DNA of 64,000 nucleotides from Streptomyces sp. NRRL WC-3605 (GCF_001509795.1 NZ_LLZN01000035.1:1-64000), one strand, 5' to 3'; positions 1 through 14,640 are shown, numbered from the stretch's first letter. Notes: generated from the sequence alone by a model not told the origin. Program-made: numbers and translations.

Positions 1-95
1 AAACGCCCGGTTACATTCCGAACCCGGAAGCTAAGCCTTACAGCGCCGATGGTACTGCAGGGGGGACCCTGTGGGAGAGTAGGACACCGCCGAAC
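1..95 (+). rRNA. rrf: 5S ribosomal RNA, 3' part (cut by window start)
   Basis: The sequence matches the internal and 3' part of an actinobacterial 5S rRNA: the CCGAACCCGGAAGCTAAG loop region, GCGCCGATGGTACTGCAGG, and the closing CCGCCGAAC. The first ~20-25 nt lie outside the window. It is the last gene of an rRNA operon and is followed directly by a strong terminator. Confidence 0.95.
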
Positions 96-104
96 AATTA
101 TTAG

Positions 105-147
105 AGGGCTGGATCCGAAACTTAGGTTTTGGGTCCAGCCCTTTTTT
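105..147 (+). terminator. rRNA operon terminator
   Basis: A 12-bp stem (AGGGCTGGATCC pairing with GGGTCCAGCCCT, one G-T wobble) is followed by a run of six T. It lies 10 nt after 5S rRNA and is a classical Rho-independent terminator. Confidence 0.9.
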
Positions 148-193
148 ATTGCCCGTCATCTGGCGTTCACGTGTCGCGCGCAGCATCCATGGC

Positions 194-871
194 ATGGGTA
201 CTGCTGCAATGCTCCGGGCCGCCGGCATAGGTGTCGGTGACGAGGTCGTCGTACCGGCCTTCGGAAACGTCGAGTTGGCCGAAGCCCTGGTGCTCGGGGG
301 TGCGCTGCCCGTGTTCGCCGACATAGACCCGGTGACGTACTGCCTGGACGCCGCTGCCGTGGACGCGGTCGTCGGTCCGCGGACGGCCGGTGTCGTCGCC
401 GTGCACCGCTTCGGGAGGACTGCTGATGTCGCGCGGCTGCGGGCCGTCGGGCGGCGGCATGGGCTGCTGGTGCTGGAGCAGGGGGAGTCCGAGGCGCCGT
501 ACGACGAGGTCGCGCAGCGCCGGCAGCGGGCGGCCTATCTGGACGCCAAGTTGAAGGGCGTGCTGGTGCCCGACGGGGGTGACGGGCACACCTATCAGCA
601 GTACGTGGTGCGGGTGCCGGGGAACGGGCGGCCCGACCGGGACGCGTTCGCACGGGCCCTGCGCGTCAGGGGAGTCGAGTGCCGCGTGCCGGTGAAGACG
701 CCGGTGCACCGGCTGCCCCAGTACCGGAGGTGTGTGTCCCTGCCGGAGACCGAGCGGGCCGCCGACGAGACTCTGGCGCTGCCCGTCGACGCCTCCCTCA
801 CCAAGCGGGAGTTGCAGCGCGTGGTGTCGGCCTGCAATGCGCTGGGCGGACTGCTCCAGCCCGCCTTCTGA
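194..871 (+). CDS. Reduced DegT/DnrJ/EryC1-family aminotransferase-like protein
   Basis: The translated protein (about 225 aa from the ATG at 194; an upstream TTG at 149 would sit on the rRNA terminator) resembles DegT/DnrJ/EryC1/StrS sugar aminotransferases, which are normally ~370 aa. Visible family blocks are GTAAMLRAAGIGVGDEVVVP near the N-terminus, the VFADIDP strand, and the C-terminal HQYVVRVP-like segment (here YQQYVVRVPG). The usual ~45 N-terminal residues are absent. After LLVLEQGES the protein jumps straight to the C-terminal domain, so the ~90-residue stretch with the PLP-binding lysine is missing. It is therefore unlikely to be an active aminotransferase. The frame is intact and its codon use fits the neighbours. 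It could be a conserved non-catalytic relic or a decaying gene. Confidence 0.6.
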   Translation: MGTAAMLRAAGIGVGDEVVVPAFGNVELAEALVLGGALPVFADIDPVTYCLDAAAVDAVVGPRTAGVVAVHRFGRTADVARLRAVGRRHGLLVLEQGESEAPYDEVAQRRQRAAYLDAKLKGVLVPDGGDGHTYQQYVVRVPGNGRPDRDAFARALRVRGVECRVPVKTPVHRLPQYRRCVSLPETERAADETLALPVDASLTKRELQRVVSACNALGGLLQPAF

Positions 872-946
872 CGGAATTTGGGAGCACGGGCGCGTTCAGG
901 GTACGATCTCTTTCGTTGCCGCGAGGGAAACCCCGCAAGGCAGCCG

Positions 947-1019
947 GCCCCTATAGCTCAGTCGGTAGAGCGTCTCCATGGTAAGGAGAAGGTCAACGGT
1001 TCGATTCCGTTTGGGGGCT
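947..1019 (+). tRNA. tRNA-Thr (anticodon GGT)
   Basis: A 73-nt cloverleaf. The acceptor GCCCCTA pairs with TGGGGGC, the D-arm is GCTCAGTCGGTAGAGC, the anticodon stem TCTCC/GGAGA encloses the loop ATGGTAA giving anticodon GGT, and the T-arm contains GGTTCGATTCC. The discriminator base is T and CCA is not encoded. Confidence 0.95.
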
Positions 1020-1027
1020 CAGAAGAT

Positions 1028-1058
1028 AAGGCCCCGCCCCTTCGGGCGGGGCCTTTTT
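1028..1058. terminator. Terminator shared by tRNA-Thr and convergent osaC
   Basis: A GC-rich hairpin (AAGGCCCCGCCC / GGGCGGGGCCTT with a TTC-type loop) followed by T residues on the + strand. The inverted repeat lies between the tRNA and the stop codon of the convergent gene at 1081, so it can act in both directions. Confidence 0.8.
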
Positions 1059-1080
1059 CATGCCCGTCTTCCGTCTTCTC

Positions 1081-3825
1081 TCAGTCCTGGTGGACTTCCG
1101 GGACGCGCATGGCCAGGATCGCCATGTCGTCGGAGGGGGCGTCGGAGGCGAAGCGTTCGACCGCGCGCATGATGCGGGCGGCGACCGCGCCGGCCGTCAG
1201 GCCCGTGCAGGTGGTGAGGACGTCGGCGAGACCGTCGTCGCCCAGCATGCGGGTGCCTTCGCGGCGTTCGGTGACGCCGTCGGTGACGCACAGCAGGACG
1301 TCGCCCGGGTCGAGGGTGACCGTCTGCTCGTAGAGCTCCAGGTCCTCCATGACGCCCAGGAGCGGCTGGGGTTCGGCCGCCGGTTCGACCGTGCCGTCCT
1401 GGCGCAGGCGAAGGGGGAGCGGGTGGCCGGCGCAGACCACCTTCAGTTCCGCGCTGCCGTCCTCCTGCGGGCGCATCTCGCCGTAGAGGAGGGTCAGGAA
1501 GCGGCTGCGGGCTCCCTCGTCGAGGATCGCGGAGTTCAGGCGCTCCAGGACCGCGGGGCCGCTGAGGCCCTCACGGGCGAGCAGGCGCAGTGCGTGCCGG
1601 GCGAGGCCGGTGACCGCGGCGGCGTTGGGGCCGGTGCCGCAGACGTCGCCGATGGCGAAGCCGTAGGCGCCGTCGCTGATGGGGAAGAGGTCGTAGAAGT
1701 CGCCGCCGACCTCGTTGCCCTCGCCGGCGGCGCGGTAGATGACCTCGACCTCCACGCCGTCGATCTCGGGCAGCTCGGGCGGGAGGAGGCTGCGCTGGAG
1801 GGACTGGCTGATGGCCGTGCGCTCGGAGTAGAGGCGGGCGTTGTCCAGGGCGAGGGCGGCCCGTCTGCTGAGGTCCTCGGCGAGTTCGAGGATCTCCTGG
1901 CGGAAGTGCTCGTCGGTCGGCTTGCCGAGGGTCAGCATGCCGATGACGCGGTTGCGGGCGACGAGCGGCAGGACGACGGTCTCGCCGCCCACGGCGGAGG
2001 CGGTGGCGAGCGTGGGGCCGATGCCCGCGCTGACGCGGCGGACCGGTTCGCCGAGGCCGAGGCTGCGCATGGAGGTGCGCAGGGCGGCCTGGTGTGCCGA
2101 CTCGGCGGGGGCCGACCAGACGCGGGCGCCCGGGGTGGGTACCGGGTCCGGCGGGGGGATCTTCGACAGCAACGACTTGATGCCGTCGATGAGTTCCTCG
2201 TCCTCGTGCAGGACGTACGACAGGTAGGGCTCGGAGGCCTGGTCGGCGATCGTGTAGACCGCGCACCAGGTGGCGAGGGTCGGGACCGTCATCTGGGCCA
2301 TGAGGGCCAGGGTCTGGTCGCGGTCCAGGGTGCCGGCGAGCAGGTCGGACGCCTCGACCAGGAAGCTGAGGGAGCCTCTGCGCAGCCGTTCGAGCTCGCC
2401 GAGGCGGGCGGACTCGACGGCCAGGGCGATGCGGTCGGCGGCGAACTGGAGGCGCAGGGCCTCCTCGTTGGAGTACCGGCCGGGTCCCTCCGCGGCGACG
2501 CCGAGGGAGCCCGTGAGGCGGCCCTCGACCTTGAGGGGGACGGTGACCACGGAGCGCATGCCGGTGCCGCGCAGCAGGGGGACGGCGCCGGGCACCATCG
2601 TGAGGTCCTCGTGGACCGCGGGCATTCTGGCGGAGCCGTAGCGGCCGGGGCCGGCCTCGACCGGGACGCGGGCGAAGCGCTGGCGGGCGGAGGGCAGGCC
2701 GGTGGAGGCGCGGACCTCCAGTTCGGTCTCGTCGTCGGTGGCGAGCAGCAGGAAGGCGGAGTCGCCGTCGAGCATGTCGCGGGCGCGTTCCACGGTGCGC
2801 TGGAGGAGGCCGTCGAGGTCGTCGGGGGCGGGGGAGCCGATGAACACCTCGAACGGGTCGGTGCTCGTGGAGTCCGAGGAGGAGTCGCCGGCCGGTACGC
2901 GCAGGGGCGTCTGCAGGACGGCCCGCTCGTGGTTGCGGACCAGGAGACAGACGGTGGAGGGCTCGCCGTCGGTGTCGCGGACGCGCAGGTGGGAGGCGTA
3001 CACGGGGGTGACGCGGCCGTCGGCGCCCCTTATGCCGTAGCTGCCCTCCCAGCGGGAGAGCTGGAGGGCCTCGGCGATGCCGGTGCTGGTGCCGGGGGTG
3101 TGCGGCCAGGCCGCGAAGTCGGTGAGGGGCTTGCCGACGACCTGCTCCGACGCGTAGCCGAAGAGGTCCTCGGCGTCCTCGTTCCACGAGGAGATGGCGC
3201 CGGTCCGGTCGATCTGCACCACGGCGACGCGGACGCGGCCGTCGGCGAGCGGAAGGAGGTCGAGGGGGAGCGCCGGCCCGGCGGCGCGGGTGCCGACGGG
3301 GCGCTCGGGAAGGTCGAGCTGGAACCAGACCTGCTTGTGGGTGGGGGAGTAGTCGACGCCCCAGCGGCCGGCGAGCGCCGCGCACAGCTGGAGGCCGCGG
3401 CCTCCCTCGCGGTCGGGGCTGCCCATGTTGACGGGGGAGCCCTGGAGCGGGATCTCGCGCTCCGGGTAGCGGTCGGCCACTTCGATCCGTACGCCGTCCT
3501 CGCTGCGCAGGCACAGGACGTCCGCGGAGGTGCCCGCGTGGACGACGGCGTTCGTCACCAGTTCGCTGGTGAGGACCACGGCGTCGTCGACGATGTCGGC
3601 GAAGCCCCAGCCCTGCAGGGTGTCGCGGACGAAGGAGCGGGCGCTCGCGACGGACCGCCCCACGGGCTCGAAGCTGGCTGCCGCGCGCGCGGTGATCACT
3701 GAACTCCTCGTCCGGTCGTCGACATGCAGGGCTTCGCGGCCGGCCGGGTCGTGCCGCTGGTGCGGCATCTGTCCGCCCGTCGGCCCGTCCGGGGTCGGTG
3801 CCCCCGGAATCAGTCCGGTGGTCAT
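1081..3825 (-). CDS. osaC: OsaC-like multidomain regulator (HATPase-PAS-GAF-PP2C)
   Basis: A 914-aa cytoplasmic regulator. In order it has an RsbW-like HATPase domain (DDAVVLTSELVTNAVVHAG N-box, GGRGLQL G-box; about residues 45-165), a PAS domain (AVVQIDRTGAISSWNEDAEDLFGY), two GAF-type domains, and a C-terminal SpoIIE/PP2C phosphatase (LLPPELPEIDGVEV, GGDFYDLF, FAIGDVCGTGPNAA). In S. coelicolor the protein in this position, divergent from osaA, is OsaC, described as an anti-sigma factor for SigB needed to return to homeostasis after osmotic stress; the name is transferred by architecture and context. The ATG at 3825 is preceded by GGAGGGGCAG and is preferred over a longer frame to 3912. The fusion of kinase and phosphatase halves of a partner-switching system in one chain is notable. 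Confidence 0.9.
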   Translation of the reverse strand: MTTGLIPGAPTPDGPTGGQMPHQRHDPAGREALHVDDRTRSSVITARAAASFEPVGRSVASARSFVRDTLQGWGFADIVDDAVVLTSELVTNAVVHAGTSADVLCLRSEDGVRIEVADRYPEREIPLQGSPVNMGSPDREGGRGLQLCAALAGRWGVDYSPTHKQVWFQLDLPERPVGTRAAGPALPLDLLPLADGRVRVAVVQIDRTGAISSWNEDAEDLFGYASEQVVGKPLTDFAAWPHTPGTSTGIAEALQLSRWEGSYGIRGADGRVTPVYASHLRVRDTDGEPSTVCLLVRNHERAVLQTPLRVPAGDSSSDSTSTDPFEVFIGSPAPDDLDGLLQRTVERARDMLDGDSAFLLLATDDETELEVRASTGLPSARQRFARVPVEAGPGRYGSARMPAVHEDLTMVPGAVPLLRGTGMRSVVTVPLKVEGRLTGSLGVAAEGPGRYSNEEALRLQFAADRIALAVESARLGELERLRRGSLSFLVEASDLLAGTLDRDQTLALMAQMTVPTLATWCAVYTIADQASEPYLSYVLHEDEELIDGIKSLLSKIPPPDPVPTPGARVWSAPAESAHQAALRTSMRSLGLGEPVRRVSAGIGPTLATASAVGGETVVLPLVARNRVIGMLTLGKPTDEHFRQEILELAEDLSRRAALALDNARLYSERTAISQSLQRSLLPPELPEIDGVEVEVIYRAAGEGNEVGGDFYDLFPISDGAYGFAIGDVCGTGPNAAAVTGLARHALRLLAREGLSGPAVLERLNSAILDEGARSRFLTLLYGEMRPQEDGSAELKVVCAGHPLPLRLRQDGTVEPAAEPQPLLGVMEDLELYEQTVTLDPGDVLLCVTDGVTERREGTRMLGDDGLADVLTTCTGLTAGAVAARIMRAVERFASDAPSDDMAILAMRVPEVHQD

Positions 3826-4203
3826 GTCCGGCTGCCCCTCCGTTGCCCGCTCGTGCTCCTCCTGCCACCGCCCAGGCCGGACGGACCGGCGCGGCTGGAC
3901 AGCCGCATGCAAGGTTACTTACCTTCGCGGCCCCTGCGGATGCCGGTCTGCAGTGTTTCCGTCCGGAGGGTGTGCGGACGATGTGCGAAGCTGCCGAACT
4001 GTTATGGCCGGGTTCAGCCGGGGTGAAACACTGGGCAGGCTTCTGGTGAAGGTCCGGGCAGGCCGAGTGCGAGGCGGGTCCGGTGGGCAGCAGCCCCTGG
4101 TGCGGCCGGGTTCGTCCGGGCGGGCCACCCGGTGGACAACGGGTACGCGGAAGCAGCAGCACCGAGCACGACAGTGATGGTCGACCCCTGCGGGAGGGAC
4201 ACA
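3826..4203. promoter_or_regulatory. Divergent osaC/osaA control region
   Basis: A 378-bp gap between two divergent stress-regulator genes. It holds two oppositely oriented copies of CAGTGTTTC (3951-3959) / GAAACACTG (4025-4033), 65 bp apart. GGGTAC at 4141-4146, 58 bp before osaA, matches the -10 half of the SigB-type consensus, although no convincing -35 was found at the expected distance. No gene was recognised here. The boundaries are simply those of the gap. Confidence 0.45.
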
Positions 4204-9681
<5,478 letters not shown>

Positions 9682-9710
9682 CAGGAACAGACCGGCGTGC
9701 CGTGGTTTTG

Positions 9711-9739
9711 TTGACTCAGGGTGCTCGAAGCTGTGTAGA
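9711..9739 (+). promoter_or_regulatory. Candidate osaB promoter
   Basis: TTGACT at 9711-9716 and TGTAGA at 9734-9739 are separated by 17 bp, in the 244-bp gap between osaA and osaB. This would allow osaB to be transcribed apart from its kinase. Confidence 0.4.
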
Positions 9740-9925
9740 AGTGCGGGATTCGGGGAACCTTCTGGTCTCCCACTACGTTTCTGCTACGTGCACAGTGACA
9801 TCGCGGTGACAGGGTGTGGCGACAGGCGGGGTGCGGCTACCATGACCGGCACGAGGGCGGACGGCGTAAGGGAGCTGTCCCCTGGGGCGGAGCCCGGTGC
9901 ACTGCCGGGGCGAGGAGGGCGGGCC

Positions 9926-10609
9926 ATGGTGCAGAAGGCCAAGATCCTCCTGGTCGATGACCGGCCGGAGAATCTGCTGGCGCTGGAGGCGATCCTCTCT
10001 GCGCTCGATCAGACCCTGGTGCGGGCATCGTCCGGGGAGGAAGCGCTCAAAGCACTGCTGACGGACGACTTCGCGGTCATTCTGCTGGACGTCCAGATGC
10101 CGGGAATGGACGGTTTCGAAACCGCGGCGCACATCAAGCGACGGGAACGGACCCGGGACATCCCGATCATCTTCCTCACCGCGATCAACCACGGTCCGCA
10201 CCACACCTTCCGCGGATACGCGGCGGGCGCGGTGGACTACATCTCGAAGCCGTTCGACCCGTGGGTGCTGCGGGCGAAGGTCTCGGTGTTCGTCGAGCTG
10301 TACATGAAGAACTGCCAGCTGCGCGAGCAGGCGGCACTCCTGCGGCTCCAGTTGGAGGGCAACGGCGGGAAGGCGGCCGGCGCCGAGTCCAAGGAGCCCG
10401 CCGGACTGCTCGCCGAGCTGTCGGCGCGCCTGGCGGCCGTCGAGGAGCAGGCCGAGGCGCTCTCGAAGCAGCTCGACGACGACTCGGCCGACGCGGCCGC
10501 GGTGGCCACGGCGGCCCATCTCGAACGCAAACTCACGGGTCTGCGGCGGGCGCTGGACGCGCTGGAGCCGGGCGCCGGAAACGCGTCGTCGGTGTCCTCG
10601 CAGAACTGA
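9926..10609 (+). CDS. osaB: OsaB-like response regulator with coiled-coil output
   Basis: A 227-aa response regulator. The receiver domain spans about residues 3-125, with acidic pair DD in LLVDDRPEN, phospho-acceptor Asp55 in LLDVQMPGMDG, T in FLTA, and K in ISKPFDP. The C-terminal ~95 residues are charged and helical (coiled-coil-like, rich in E, A, L and Q), with no recognisable DNA-binding domain. It follows the kinase gene osaA, as in S. coelicolor, where OsaB is its cognate regulator. The ATG at 9926 has AGGAGGG 9 nt upstream and places the receiver at the N-terminus; frames to 9842 or 9788 add residues with no similarity. The output is probably protein-protein interaction. Confidence 0.88.
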   Translation: MVQKAKILLVDDRPENLLALEAILSALDQTLVRASSGEEALKALLTDDFAVILLDVQMPGMDGFETAAHIKRRERTRDIPIIFLTAINHGPHHTFRGYAAGAVDYISKPFDPWVLRAKVSVFVELYMKNCQLREQAALLRLQLEGNGGKAAGAESKEPAGLLAELSARLAAVEEQAEALSKQLDDDSADAAAVATAAHLERKLTGLRRALDALEPGAGNASSVSSQN

Positions 10610-10743
10610 CCGCGAGGCGGCCCCGGTTGGTGACGGGCGGCGCTATGTCCCGATGTGTGATCCGGCGTCAGTTCGCCGCCTCCGCACGGGCGACACGAAC
10701 GGGTGAAGCAGTGGGCACACGTGTCCACTGTCACCTCCACCGG

Positions 10744-10749
10744 TAACCT
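10744..10749 (+). promoter_or_regulatory. -10 element of ftsK, leaderless type
   Basis: TAACCT ends 7 nt before the ftsK ATG (10757), and no Shine-Dalgarno sequence lies between. The transcript probably begins at or next to the start codon. No clear -35 was seen. Confidence 0.5.
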
Positions 10750-10756
10750 CACCTCC

Positions 10757-13504
10757 ATGGCCTCACGTTCCTCCGCAGCCAAGAAGCCGCCCGCGAAGAA
10801 GGCGGCCGCTCCGGCGAAGGCTCCGGCGAAGAAGGCCGCCGCCAGGAAAGCCCCCGCGAAGAAGGCGCCGGCGAAGAAGGCCGCGGCCCGCAGAGCCGCG
10901 CCCCCGCCCAAGCCCGCGCCCAGCCCCACGGGGGGCGTGTACCGGTTCGTGCGCGCGATCTGGCTCGGGCTCGCGCACGCCGTCGGCGCGGTGTTCCGCG
11001 GGATAGGGCAGGGCGCGAAGAACCTCGACCCCGCTCACCGCAAGGACGGCGTCGCCCTGCTGCTGCTCGGGCTGTCCCTGATCGTCGCCGCCGGGACCTG
11101 GTCCAATCTGCGCGGCCCCGTCGGGGACCTCGTCGAGATCATCGTGACCGGTGCCTTCGGCCGGCTCGACCTGCTGGTGCCGATCCTGCTCGCGGTCATC
11201 GCCGTGCGCTTCATCCGGCACCCCGAGAAGCCCGAGGCCAACGGCCGCATCGTCATCGGCCTGTCCGCGCTCGCCGTCGGCGTGCTCGGCCAGGTCCACA
11301 TCGCGGTCGGCTCACCCGCCCGCAGCGCCGGCATGCAGGCCATAAGGGACGCCGGGGGGCTCATCGGCTGGGGCGCGGCGACCCCGCTGACGTACACCAT
11401 GGGCGAGGTCCTGGCCGTCCCGCTGCTCGTGCTGCTGACCGTCTTCGGGCTGCTGGTCGTCACGGCCACCCCCGTCAACGCCATCCCGCAGCGGCTGCGG
11501 CTGCTCGGCGTGAAGCTGGGTCTGCTGCCCGACCCGGAGGACGACGAGGACTACACCGAGGACGACGAGCGCTACGACGAGCAGTGGCGCGAATCGCTGC
11601 CCGCCGCGCGCGGGCGCAAGCGGGGCCGGCCGCGTGAGGCGTACGACCCCGAGGACGCCGAGCAGGAGGCCCTCTCGCGGCGTCGCGGGCGCCCCAGGCG
11701 CTCCGCGGTGCCCCAGCCCGAGATGGACCGTCCCATGGACGCCGTGGACGTCGCCGCCGCCGCGGCGGCCGCGCTCGACGGCGCCGTGATGCACGGCATG
11801 CCGCCCTCGCCGATCGTCGCCGACCTCACCCAGGGCGTCAGCGTGGGCGACCGCGAGGACACCACGCCCGTGCCCACGCCTGTCCCTGCGGCGCGGCCCC
11901 AGCAGGACCGGCTGCCCAGGGCCAAGGCCGCCGACCTCACCAAGACGGAGGTCCCCGACCTCACCAAGGCCGCGCCCGTACCCGACGAGATCCGCGATCT
12001 GCCCCCGCGCGCGGAGCAGCTCCAGCTGTCCGGCGACATCACCTACGCGCTGCCGTCGCTGGACCTGCTCGAACGCGGCGGTCCCGGCAAGTCGCGCAGC
12101 GCCGCCAACGACGCCGTCGTCGCGTCCCTCACCACCGTCTTCACCGAGTTCAAGGTCGACGCCCGCGTCACCGGCTTCACGCGCGGGCCTACGGTCACGC
12201 GCTACGAGGTCGAGCTGGGCCCGGCCGTCAAGGTCGAGCGCATCACCGCGCTCACCAAGAACATCGCGTACGCCGTCGCCAGCCCCGACGTGCGGATCAT
12301 CAGCCCGATCCCCGGCAAGTCCGCGGTCGGCATCGAGATCCCCAACACCGACCGCGAGATGGTCAACCTCGGGGACGTGCTGCGGCTCGCCGCGGCCGCC
12401 GAGGACGACCACCCCATGCTGGTCGCGCTCGGCAAGGACGTCGAGGGCGGCTACGTCATGGCGAACATCGCCAAGATGCCGCACGTCCTGGTCGCCGGCG
12501 CGACCGGCTCCGGAAAGTCGTCCTGCATCAACTGCCTGATCACCTCGATCATGATGCGGGCGACCCCGGAGGACGTCCGGATGGTCCTGGTCGACCCCAA
12601 GCGCGTCGAGCTGACCGCGTACGAGGGCATCCCGCACCTGATCACGCCGATCATCACCAACCCGAAGCGGGCCGCCGAGGCGCTCCAGTGGGTCGTCCGC
12701 GAGATGGACCTGCGGTACGACGACCTGGCGGCGTACGGCTACCGGCACATCGACGACTTCAACGAGGCCGTCCGCAGCGGCAAGGTGAAGGCCCCCGAGG
12801 GCAGCGAGCGCGAGCTCCAGCCCTACCCGTACCTGCTGGTCATCGTGGACGAGCTCGCCGACCTGATGATGGTCGCGCCGCGGGACGTGGAGGACGCCAT
12901 CGTCCGCATCACGCAGCTCGCGCGCGCGGCCGGCATCCACCTGGTGCTCGCCACCCAGCGGCCGTCCGTCGACGTCGTCACCGGTCTGATCAAGGCGAAC
13001 GTGCCCTCGCGGCTCGCCTTCGCCACCTCCTCGCTCGCCGACTCCCGGGTCATCCTCGACCAGCCGGGCGCCGAGAAGCTGATCGGCAAGGGCGACGGCC
13101 TGTTCCTGCCCATGGGCGCGAACAAGCCGACCCGTATGCAGGGCGCGTTCGTGACCGAGGACGAGGTCGCGGCGGTCGTCCAGCACTGCAAGGACCAGAT
13201 GGCACCCGTCTTCCGGGACGACGTCGTCGTCGGGACCAAGCAGAAGAAGGAGATCGACGAGGAGATCGGCGACGACCTCGACCTGCTGTGCCAGGCGGCG
13301 GAACTGGTGGTGTCCACGCAGTTCGGCTCGACGTCGATGCTCCAGCGCAAGCTGCGGGTCGGGTTCGCCAAGGCGGGACGCCTGATGGACCTCATGGAGT
13401 CGCGCGGCGTCGTGGGGCCGAGCGAGGGATCCAAGGCCCGGGACGTCCTCGTGAAGGCCGACGAGCTCGACGGCGTGCTCGCGGTGATCCGTGGGGAGGC
13501 TTGA
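10757..13504 (+). CDS. ftsK: FtsK/SpoIIIE DNA translocase
   Basis: A 915-aa septal DNA translocase that moves chromosome arms through closing septa, mainly sporulation septa in Streptomyces. The N-terminal ~45 residues are a Lys/Ala/Pro-rich basic tail with PAKKA-type repeats. Four hydrophobic segments follow between about residues 95 and 240, then an acidic/proline-rich linker. The motor domain has Walker A GATGSGKSS (about residue 580) and Walker B VIVDELADLM (about residue 695). A C-terminal winged-helix gamma domain ends in RKLRVGFAKAGRLMDLME. The ATG at 10757 is preferred over the GTG at 10703 because the product then starts MASRSSA, as in other streptomycetes from memory, and a -10 hexamer sits 7 nt before it. 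Confidence 0.95.
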   Translation: MASRSSAAKKPPAKKAAAPAKAPAKKAAARKAPAKKAPAKKAAARRAAPPPKPAPSPTGGVYRFVRAIWLGLAHAVGAVFRGIGQGAKNLDPAHRKDGVALLLLGLSLIVAAGTWSNLRGPVGDLVEIIVTGAFGRLDLLVPILLAVIAVRFIRHPEKPEANGRIVIGLSALAVGVLGQVHIAVGSPARSAGMQAIRDAGGLIGWGAATPLTYTMGEVLAVPLLVLLTVFGLLVVTATPVNAIPQRLRLLGVKLGLLPDPEDDEDYTEDDERYDEQWRESLPAARGRKRGRPREAYDPEDAEQEALSRRRGRPRRSAVPQPEMDRPMDAVDVAAAAAAALDGAVMHGMPPSPIVADLTQGVSVGDREDTTPVPTPVPAARPQQDRLPRAKAADLTKTEVPDLTKAAPVPDEIRDLPPRAEQLQLSGDITYALPSLDLLERGGPGKSRSAANDAVVASLTTVFTEFKVDARVTGFTRGPTVTRYEVELGPAVKVERITALTKNIAYAVASPDVRIISPIPGKSAVGIEIPNTDREMVNLGDVLRLAAAAEDDHPMLVALGKDVEGGYVMANIAKMPHVLVAGATGSGKSSCINCLITSIMMRATPEDVRMVLVDPKRVELTAYEGIPHLITPIITNPKRAAEALQWVVREMDLRYDDLAAYGYRHIDDFNEAVRSGKVKAPEGSERELQPYPYLLVIVDELADLMMVAPRDVEDAIVRITQLARAAGIHLVLATQRPSVDVVTGLIKANVPSRLAFATSSLADSRVILDQPGAEKLIGKGDGLFLPMGANKPTRMQGAFVTEDEVAAVVQHCKDQMAPVFRDDVVVGTKQKKEIDEEIGDDLDLLCQAAELVVSTQFGSTSMLQRKLRVGFAKAGRLMDLMESRGVVGPSEGSKARDVLVKADELDGVLAVIRGEA

Positions 13505-13780
13505 TTGTGTCCCTCACGGAAAGACGGACCCTTGGTGGCGGACGGGCCGGGTAGGCGATGAGTCGATGCCTGATCGTGACTCACCCGTAGGGGATCATTG
13601 AGCAACCGTTTCCCTTCGACGTACGTCAAGTTGAGCGAAACGACAAACTCTTGGCCGCCATCGGCGTGTCCGGCCCTTCCGATGGCGTACAAAGTCCCAC
13701 CGCCCGCTTGCCCCACCCTTTTGTCGCCCCCCTAGACTGAACCTCCAGCACAGGTGGCTCAACGCTCGAAAGGCGCCCCC

Positions 13781-14620
13781 GTGTCCATCGGCAACTCCCC
13801 TGAAGACGAGCGTCCGTTCGACGACGAGTCCGACGACTCCCGGCCCTCGATCGGGCATGCCCTGCGGCAGGCCCGTCTCGACGCCGGGCTGACCGTCGAC
13901 GACGTCAGCACCGCCACCCGGGTCCGCATCGCCATCGTGCAGGCCATCGAGGCGGACAACTTCGCCCCCTGTGGTGGCGACGTGTACGCCCGTGGCCACA
14001 TCCGGACCCTGGCCAAGGCCGTCCACCTCGATCCGGCCCCGCTGCTCGCGCAGTACGACGCGTCCCACGGCGGACGGCCGGCGCCCACCCCGGCGGCCCC
14101 CCTGTTCGAGGCGGAGCGCATCCGTCCCGAGCGGCGCGGGCCGAACTGGACCGCGGCCATGGTCGCCGCGATCGTCGCCGTGATCGGGTTCGTCGGCTTC
14201 ACCGCCTTCAAGGGCGGCGACGACGAGGGCGGGAAGTCCGCAGTCGCCGAGGGCGGCTCCACGCCGTCGGCCGACAAGAGCACGCCGACCCCCAAGACCG
14301 ACAAGCCGAAGGACCCCGAGCCCGAGCCCTCCGACAGCGCCATCGCCGCCGTTCCGCAGGACAAGGTGACCGTGCGGGTCAGCGCCGTCGACGGCCGCAG
14401 CTGGGTGGCCGCCAAGGACCACAACGGCCGGCTGCTCTTCGACGGCCTCCTCAAGAAGGGCGACAGCAAGACCTTCCAGGACAGCGAGAAGATCAACCTG
14501 GTCCTCGGCGACGCCGGCGCGATCGACCTGTACGTCAACGGCAAGAAGATCGAGGACGACTGGCAGCCGGGCGCCGTGGAGCGCCTGACCTACACCAAGG
14601 GCGACCCGCAGGCCGGATAG
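13781..14620 (+). CDS. RodZ-like HTH membrane protein
   Basis: A 279-aa bitopic protein. An N-terminal helix-turn-helix of the RodZ type spans about residues 22-95 ([20 protein letters not shown], then [27 protein letters not shown]). A single membrane helix lies near 125-145 ([19 protein letters not shown]). A Thr/Pro/Lys/Asp-rich linker leads to an extracellular beta domain of the DUF4115 type. RodZ proteins link cytoskeleton or cell-wall machinery to the membrane in rods; in Streptomyces the role is less clear. The GTG at 13781, with GAAAGG 8 nt upstream, is preferred over a GTG at 13754 with no ribosome binding site. A candidate -10 TAGACT lies at 13734-13739. Confidence 0.8.
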   Translation: MSIGNSPEDERPFDDESDDSRPSIGHALRQARLDAGLTVDDVSTATRVRIAIVQAIEADNFAPCGGDVYARGHIRTLAKAVHLDPAPLLAQYDASHGGRPAPTPAAPLFEAERIRPERRGPNWTAAMVAAIVAVIGFVGFTAFKGGDDEGGKSAVAEGGSTPSADKSTPTPKTDKPKDPEPEPSDSAIAAVPQDKVTVRVSAVDGRSWVAAKDHNGRLLFDGLLKKGDSKTFQDSEKINLVLGDAGAIDLYVNGKKIEDDWQPGAVERLTYTKGDPQAG

Positions 14621-14640
14621 GTCCGGACCACAAGGGGAGC

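Noticed and set aside
947..1060. An integration (att) site at tRNA-Thr
   Set aside because: No integrase gene and no repeated tRNA 3' end were seen nearby.
1060..3702. An 880-codon plus-strand open frame opposite osaC
   Set aside because: It is a GC-rich shadow frame. The product is Gly/Ala/Glu low complexity with no domain, whereas the minus strand encodes a clear multidomain protein.
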